A DNA stretch of 64,000 nucleotides from Thioclava sp. GXIMD2076 (GTDB lineage Bacteria; Pseudomonadota; Alphaproteobacteria; Rhodobacterales; Rhodobacteraceae). The stretch lies in NCBI RefSeq assembly GCF_037949795.1, contig NZ_CP149932.1, forward strand, positions 2,668,501-2,732,500. Direction: 5' to 3'. Under the pieces are notes generated by a model. That model saw only the letters and a program-made list of their open reading frames with translations, searched no databases and was not told where the DNA came from. Each line of letters begins with the position of its first letter. Positions within the stretch are counted from its first letter, which is position 1. Position numbers and translations under genes: made by a program. This document shows, piece by piece, positions 56,014 to 64,000 of this stretch.

Positions 56014-56220
56014 TCGGCTCTCCCCGCCTGGCGCATATGCGTTCCGCATCTGTAGCGAAGCTAGCAGCCATGGGGTGTAATTATCGTAAACGATCTTCTT
56101 TTTCGCCGGAAACACATAAAGGGCTTGTCTACCATGGCTTCGCGGGCCTGTTCTGCAGGCATAGGGCGCAAGCCGGACCGCAAGCGGCACTTGGTGTATA
56201 TCGATAGGGATGGGGGGTAA

Positions 56221-56294
56221 TGGAGCGGGTGAAGGGAATCGAACCCTCGTATGCAGCTTGGGAAGCTGCCGTTCTACCATTGAACTACACCCGC
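56221..56294 (-). tRNA. tRNA-Gly (CCC)
   Basis: Cloverleaf on the minus strand: acceptor GCGGGTG/CACCCGC, D-stem GTTC/GAAC, anticodon stem GCAGC/GCTGC with loop TTCCCAA (anticodon CCC), T-loop TTCGATT and encoded CCA. It reads GGG codons. Confidence 0.97.
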
Positions 56295-56369
56295 GAAGGT
56301 GTGGGCGGAGAAATAGCCACTCCGCCCGAGCACGTCAAGCGCCCAAAGCACCTGACGCGCTGCATTTTA

Positions 56370-57479
56370 TCACGAGAGCGTCGCAAGATCCTTGGCGTCG
56401 AAACCGGTCAGCTCGTCGCTGCGACCCTCTTTGACCTTGGTCACCCATTGCGCATCCGACAGGAGCGCACGACCCACAGCGATCAGGTCGAACTCGTCTT
56501 TCGACATACGCTCGACGAGATTATCGAGAGGAGTCACTTTCGACCCTTCGCCACCGAAGGCCGCCAGAAACTCTCCCGAAAGCCCGACCGAGCCCACCGA
56601 AATCGTTGGCGCACCGGTGATTTTCTTGGCCCAGCCTGCGAAGTTGAGGCCGCCCTCGCCATCGATCTCGGGAAATTCCGGCTCCCAGAAACGACGCTGC
56701 GAGCAGTGGAAGATATCGACCCCCGCCTCCTTGAGCGGCATTAGCCATGCCTCCATCTCGGCAGGGGTCTTTGCCAGTTTGGCGGTGTAATCCTGCTGCT
56801 TCCACTGGCTCAGGCGCATGATCACCGGAAAATCGGGGCCAACCGCTGCGCGCACGGCCTTCACCACCTCGACGGCAAAGCGGGACCGCTCGGGCAGGGT
56901 CGCACCTCCCCAACCATCGGTGCGTTTATTGGTGCCCTCCCAGAAGAACTGGTCAATCAGATAGCCATGTGCACCATGGATCTCGACCGTGTCGAACCCG
57001 TTCGCCTTGGCATCGGCCGCGGCCTGACCGAAGGCCTTGATCGTCGCCTGGATATCAGCCTCGGACATTTCCACACCACGCGGGTCATCGGGGCCAACGA
57101 GCGCCGAGGGGCTCTCGACGGGCGCCTCCGGTTCCCAGTCGCCCCCACGGGTCGAGCCGGTATGCCAGATCTGGGGCGCGATCTTGCCTCCCTGCTCGTG
57201 CACGGCCTCGGCCACGGCCTTCCAGCCTGCCAGTGCCTCTTTGCCATGGAAGAAGGGGATATTGGGCAGGTTACGCGAGGCGGGACGGTCGATGACCGTG
57301 CCTTCGGTCAGGATCAGCCCCACATCCTGTGCCGCGCGGCGGGCATAATAGGCCGCGTTGTCACCATTGGGCACACCCGCGGGGGCCATATTGCGCGTCA
57401 TCGGTGCCATCACGATACGGTTCTTGAGCGTCAGGCCCTTATAGGAGAACGGACGGAAAAGGGTTTCGGTGCTCGTCAT
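56370..57479 (-). CDS. Old yellow enzyme-type NADH:flavin oxidoreductase
   Basis: FMN barrel oxidoreductase of 369 residues that reduces activated C=C bonds (N-ethylmaleimide/12-oxophytodienoate reductase type). LTLKNRIVMAPMTRNMA near residue 15 and the catalytic pair in EIHGAHGYLIDQFFW near 170-184 are diagnostic; YYARRAAQDVGLILTEGT binds FMN. GGAAAGACATC precedes ATG 57479. It lies downstream of the purN terminator and is probably monocistronic. Such enzymes typically detoxify electrophiles; the natural substrate is unknown. Confidence 0.92.
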   Translation of the reverse strand: MTSTETLFRPFSYKGLTLKNRIVMAPMTRNMAPAGVPNGDNAAYYARRAAQDVGLILTEGTVIDRPASRNLPNIPFFHGKEALAGWKAVAEAVHEQGGKIAPQIWHTGSTRGGDWEPEAPVESPSALVGPDDPRGVEMSEADIQATIKAFGQAAADAKANGFDTVEIHGAHGYLIDQFFWEGTNKRTDGWGGATLPERSRFAVEVVKAVRAAVGPDFPVIMRLSQWKQQDYTAKLAKTPAEMEAWLMPLKEAGVDIFHCSQRRFWEPEFPEIDGEGGLNFAGWAKKITGAPTISVGSVGLSGEFLAAFGGEGSKVTPLDNLVERMSKDEFDLIAVGRALLSDAQWVTKVKEGRSDELTGFDAKDLATLS

Positions 57480-57648
57480 GATGTCTTTCCTGTTTGAGGT
57501 TGGAAGGGCCGTCACAGACCCGACCTTCGCCAGAGCAGATATGCAGAAACGCCGCCCAGACAACCCCTGCCCGCTTGCACAATCGCGCATCCGCCTGCGC
57601 GGGCCTGCACGGCGGGCCGGCACAGCCATGCAATACCGTCCGGAACGC

Positions 57649-57675
57649 AAAAACCCGACCAGAGGCCGGGTTTTT
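57649..57675. terminator. Intrinsic terminator after purN
   Basis: AAAAACCCG and CGGGTTTTT with an inner CC/GG pair and an A-C mismatch around AGA. On the minus strand it ends in TTTTT directly after the purN stop codon. Confidence 0.85.
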
Positions 57676-57676
57676 C

Positions 57677-58264
57677 TCAAAGCTGGAGGAAGCTGCGATC
57701 CTCTGCGACATAGCGTTCGAGCACTGCCGGATAGAGCTTGTGTTCCTGCACCAGAACCCGCGCCGCAAGCGTATCGGCCGTATCCCCCGCGAGCACAGGG
57801 ACACTGGCCTGACCGAGGATAGGGCCATCATCGAGAACGGGCGTCACCTCATGCACGGTGCAGCCGGCTTCCGTATCGCCCGCATCCAGCGCGCGCTGAT
57901 GCGTGTGCAATCCCGGATAGTTCGGCAGGAGCGAGGGATGGATATTCAGCATCCGTCCCGCGAAACGCTCGACAAATTCCGGCGTCAGCACGCGCATGAA
58001 ACCCGCAAGACAGAGGATATCGGGCTTGGACGCCAGGATCGGCTTGAGAAGCTCCGCCTCGAAGGCCGCACGGTCACGGCCGAACGGACGGTGGTCGATC
58101 GCGGCCGTGGGCACGCCCATCGCCGCAGCCTTCACCAGCCCCCCCGCCTGCGCGTCATTCGACGCGACCAGAACGGGTTCGGCAAAGCCTCTGGCCTGCA
58201 TGGCCTCGACGAGGCGGACCATATTGGATCCGCCCCCCGAAATCAGGATTGCAACACGTTTCAC
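57677..58264 (-). CDS. purN: Phosphoribosylglycinamide formyltransferase
   Basis: Third step of purine synthesis, moving a formyl group from 10-formyl-THF to GAR. The 195-residue protein begins [12 protein letters not shown] (phosphate loop) and has catalytic N, H and D in [16 protein letters not shown] near residue 104-108 and [13 protein letters not shown] near 140. The GTG start overlaps the purM stop by four bases, so purM and purN are translated as a unit. A terminator follows immediately. Confidence 0.96.
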   Translation of the reverse strand: MKRVAILISGGGSNMVRLVEAMQARGFAEPVLVASNDAQAGGLVKAAAMGVPTAAIDHRPFGRDRAAFEAELLKPILASKPDILCLAGFMRVLTPEFVERFAGRMLNIHPSLLPNYPGLHTHQRALDAGDTEAGCTVHEVTPVLDDGPILGQASVPVLAGDTADTLAARVLVQEHKLYPAVLERYVAEDRSFLQL

Positions 58265-59319
58265 AGGAGCTTGCCCTTATAGGCAACCCCCTCGCCTGCG
58301 GTGATCGTGCCGATCTGCGTCACGGTTTCGCCCTCGGCGCGCAGAAGCTCGGTCAGGGCTTCGGCACGGTCTTTGGCCACCACGACGATCATGCCGATAC
58401 CGGAGTTGAAGGTCTTCAGGAGTTCCGGCTCTTCCATCTTGGCGGTCTCTGCCAGCCAGCGGAACACACCCGGCAACTCCCAGGCGTCGAGATCGATCTC
58501 GGCCCCCAGCCCCTCGGGCAGGACGCGCGGCAGATTCTCGGTCAGGCCACCGCCGGTGATATGGGCCAGTGCATGAACGCCGCCTGCACGGAACGCCTTA
58601 AGGCATTGCGTGACATAGAGGCGAGTCGGCGCAAGCAGCGCCTCGCCGAGCGAGCCCTCGCCCCAAGGGCAATCAGCATCCCAGCCAAGACCCGACATCT
58701 CGACAACCTTACGCACGAAGGAATAGCCGTTGGAATGCACGCCATTGGAGCCGAGGCCCAGAAGCACATCCCCCTCTTCAACACCCTCGGGCAGAAGCGT
58801 GCCACGCTCCATCGCGCCCACGGCAAAGCCCGCAAGGTCGAAATCACCCTTGTGATACATGCCCGGCATCTCGGCGGTCTCGCCCCCGATCAGCGCACAG
58901 CCCGACTGCGCACAGCCCTCGGCAATGCCGTTGATGATGCGGGTCGCAGAGTCCAGCTCGAGTTTGCCCGTCGCGAAATAATCAAGGAAGAACAGCGGCT
59001 CGGCGCCTTGGCACACGAGGTCATTCACGCACATCGCCACGAGGTCGATGCCGATCGTATCGACATTTCCGGTGTCGATCGCAATGCGCAGCTTCGTGCC
59101 CACACCATCGGTCGCGGCCACCAGCACCGGATCATTATAACCCGCGGCCTTCAGATCGAACAGCGCGCCGAACCCACCAAGCCCCGATACGGTGCCCGAA
59201 CGCGCGGTCCGCTTGGCCGCAGGTTTGATGCGTTCGACCAGCTCATTGCCCGCATCGATATCGACGCCTGCATCGGCATAGGTCAGACCATTCGTTTTGT
59301 CGCTCGTCTTTTCGCTCAT
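58261..59319 (-). CDS. purM: Phosphoribosylformylglycinamidine cyclo-ligase
   Basis: Fifth step of purine synthesis: ATP-dependent closure of the imidazole ring giving AIR. The 352-residue protein has the PurM N-domain with [20 protein letters not shown] near residue 14 and [12 protein letters not shown] near 70, the [13 protein letters not shown] segment near 138 and [15 protein letters not shown] near 189. It is first in the purMN operon; the 137-base gap to the tRNA at 59457 should contain its promoter. Confidence 0.97.
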   Translation of the reverse strand: MSEKTSDKTNGLTYADAGVDIDAGNELVERIKPAAKRTARSGTVSGLGGFGALFDLKAAGYNDPVLVAATDGVGTKLRIAIDTGNVDTIGIDLVAMCVNDLVCQGAEPLFFLDYFATGKLELDSATRIINGIAEGCAQSGCALIGGETAEMPGMYHKGDFDLAGFAVGAMERGTLLPEGVEEGDVLLGLGSNGVHSNGYSFVRKVVEMSGLGWDADCPWGEGSLGEALLAPTRLYVTQCLKAFRAGGVHALAHITGGGLTENLPRVLPEGLGAEIDLDAWELPGVFRWLAETAKMEEPELLKTFNSGIGMIVVVAKDRAEALTELLRAEGETVTQIGTITAGEGVAYKGKLL

Positions 59320-59456
59320 GGGCCCACGCGCTCCTTGGGAAATAAAGTTGTGTTGCCATTAGCGCATGCGGGGCCTACGGGCAATCGGCGGCTGAGGATT
59401 TGCCCCAAGATTTCTTGACCCCGCCCTTATTTATGCTACTGACCATTCTCAATGGT

Positions 59457-59532
59457 GGGCCTGTAGCTCAACGGTTAGAGCAGGGCGCTCATAACGCCTT
59501 GGTTGGGGGTTCAAATCCCTCCGGGCCTACCA
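59457..59532 (+). tRNA. tRNA with CAT anticodon, probably tRNA-Ile2
   Basis: Cloverleaf with acceptor GGGCCTG/CGGGCCT (G1-T72 and T6-G67 wobbles), D-stem GCTC/GAGC, anticodon loop CTCATAA, T-loop TTCAAAT and encoded CCA. The pairs C4-G69 and C5-G68 are the known TilS determinants of tRNA-Ile2, whose CAT is changed to lysidine to read ATA; elongator tRNA-Met has T4-A69 and A5-T68 in E. coli. So Ile2 is favoured over elongator Met. An IS3 remnant begins about 25 bases downstream. Confidence 0.8.
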
Positions 59533-59557
59533 GTTTGATGTTAGGACGCGGAAGACC

Positions 59558-60557
<1,000 letters not shown>

Positions 60558-61058
60558 CGAGGTTTTGGGAACGGGCTTTGCCTTCCAGCGGGTCCGTTGC
60601 GGGAGCCTGTATCTGCGGGTCTTTCGCGGGCTGATCTTGTTGTTTCGATCGGGGAGGCTGCGGCGCAAGAGCGTTTTGCGTCGCGCTGGGGCGCTTATCT
60701 TCCCTGCCCTCATTTTACTGGCCACCTGGCCCCGTTGCCGACGGGTATGGACTGGCGTGGATTGCGGTGTTTGGCGTTTGCGGGGATTGGTTATCCAGAG
60801 AAGTTTTTCGATACGCTACGAGGCTTGGGTGCGTCGGTTGTTCGGACGGAGTCACTTGGTGACCACCAGCCTTTCACGGCTGCGCTGTTGTCGCGTCTTT
60901 TGCATGATGCGCAGGCGGATGGTTTACAGCTTGTGACGACGGAGAAGGACGCTGCGCGTTTGCCTTCATCCTTGCGTGGTGAGGTGCTGACATTGCCTGT
61001 GCGTCTGGAGATTTTGCAGGCGGAGGCTCTTGATGCCCGTCTTCATTCGCTCTTCTGA
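60558..61058 (+). pseudogene. lpxK: 3' fragment of lpxK (tetraacyldisaccharide 4'-kinase)
   Basis: About 167 codons matching the C-terminal half of LpxK, the lipid A 4'-kinase: [36 protein letters not shown] and [14 protein letters not shown]. The N-terminal half with the Walker motif is absent, replaced by IS3 sequence joined at about 60555. The frame from the IS (60483 onward) runs without a stop into lpxK, so a chimeric ORF could exist but cannot be a kinase. Codon use is more T-rich than the neighbouring genes. LpxK is essential in LPS-bearing bacteria, so an intact copy is expected elsewhere. Confidence 0.82.
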
Positions 61059-61100
61059 GCGGATTTTCCGGTCTATTTTTGCTGTGTCAAGAATGCGCGA

Positions 61101-61126
61101 AGCCGCCTCTGATGAGACGGCTTTTT
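61101..61126 (+). terminator. Intrinsic terminator after the lpxK fragment
   Basis: AGCCG and CGGCT with an inner CTC/GAG helix (one C-A mismatch) around TGAT, followed by TTTTT. It ends four bases before the rRNA-operon tRNA on the opposite strand and was probably the terminator of the once intact lpxK. Confidence 0.7.
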
Positions 61127-61129
61127 ATT

Positions 61130-61206
<77 letters not shown>

Positions 61207-61264
61207 TAAGGATGTGTCTGATTGGGGGGGTATCGTTATAGAGATGATTGACGCTCTTTATTAG

Positions 61265-61380
61265 GTTTGGCGGTGACCTACTCTCCCACGTCTTGAGACG
61301 CAGTACCATTGGCGTGTTGGCCCTTAACGGCCGGGTTCGGAATGGGACCGGGTGTATAGCCAGCGCTATGACCACCAAAC
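61265..61380 (-). rRNA. rrf: 5S ribosomal RNA
   Basis: About 116 bases on the minus strand starting GTTTGGTGGTCATAGCGC and ending near GGTCACCGCCAAACC; the two ends pair. The internal CCCGGTCCCATTCCGAACC segment is the universal 5S loop. Exact ends are uncertain by a few bases. It lies between 23S and tRNA-fMet. Confidence 0.96.
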
Positions 61381-61462
61381 CGAATAAAGAGCGTCCAAGT
61401 CAAGTTGTGTTCGTATGCATGATTTTGATCTGTAGGAGTGTCTGTCTACTACTGGATCAAAT

Positions 61463-64000
<2,538 letters not shown>

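Overview
The window is GC-rich, tightly packed chromosomal DNA from an alphaproteobacterium, most likely order Rhodobacterales (Rhodobacter/Paracoccus/Thioclava-like). The evidence is gene order and family type: trpG-trpD-trpC-moaC-moeA-lexA-comEC-gltX-gltA in one run, a B12-dependent NrdJ ribonucleotide reductase, a DksA with one cysteine in its zinc-finger region, the direct-repeat type alphaproteobacterial LexA box (GTTC-N7-GTTC), and an rRNA operon ending 23S-5S-tRNA-fMet. Genus is inference.

Layout. 1-5587: end of a polyol operon (ABC permease, ATPase, mannitol dehydrogenase, xylulokinase, fructokinase) that imports sugar alcohols and passes them to fructose-6-P or xylulose-5-P. 5753-9783: a large CheB-CheR-PAS fusion followed by an unrecognised 226-aa protein with a perfect CtrA-type box in its promoter region. 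9997-19174: arginase, a bile-acid/sodium-symporter family carrier, a class 1 fructose bisphosphatase, two LysR/aldo-keto reductase pairs and a two-component system. 19371-23316: nrdJ and a small downstream partner, with a candidate NrdR box upstream. 23848-29886: tRNA-Pro, DUF192 and double cold-shock proteins, pdxH, fabI, a LysE-type exporter, gpt, a DUF4174 protein and an aminotransferase. 30010-45144: ppiD, trpE, a polysaccharide deacetylase, then the long trp/moa/lexA/comEC/gltX/gltA block. 45317-53740: SDR, surE-pcm-nlpD, moxR, dksA, FAD monooxygenase, rnd, LysE. 53798-59319: lipoprotein, sufE, ridA, a methyltransferase, tRNA-Gly, an old-yellow-enzyme reductase, purN and purM. 59457-61126: tRNA-Ile2, then a decayed IS3-type element fused to the 3' end of lpxK. 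61130 to the end: the 3' part of an rRNA operon on the minus strand.

Most of the window is core housekeeping. No defence system, CRISPR array, prophage or secondary-metabolite cluster is visible. The parts least explained are the CheB-CheR-PAS protein with its neighbouring unknown gene under a CtrA-like site, the IS3-lpxK chimera beside the rRNA operon, the small conserved-looking gene after nrdJ, and several compact regulatory structures (overlapping LexA boxes, a LysR operator, and hairpins that hold ribosome binding sites).
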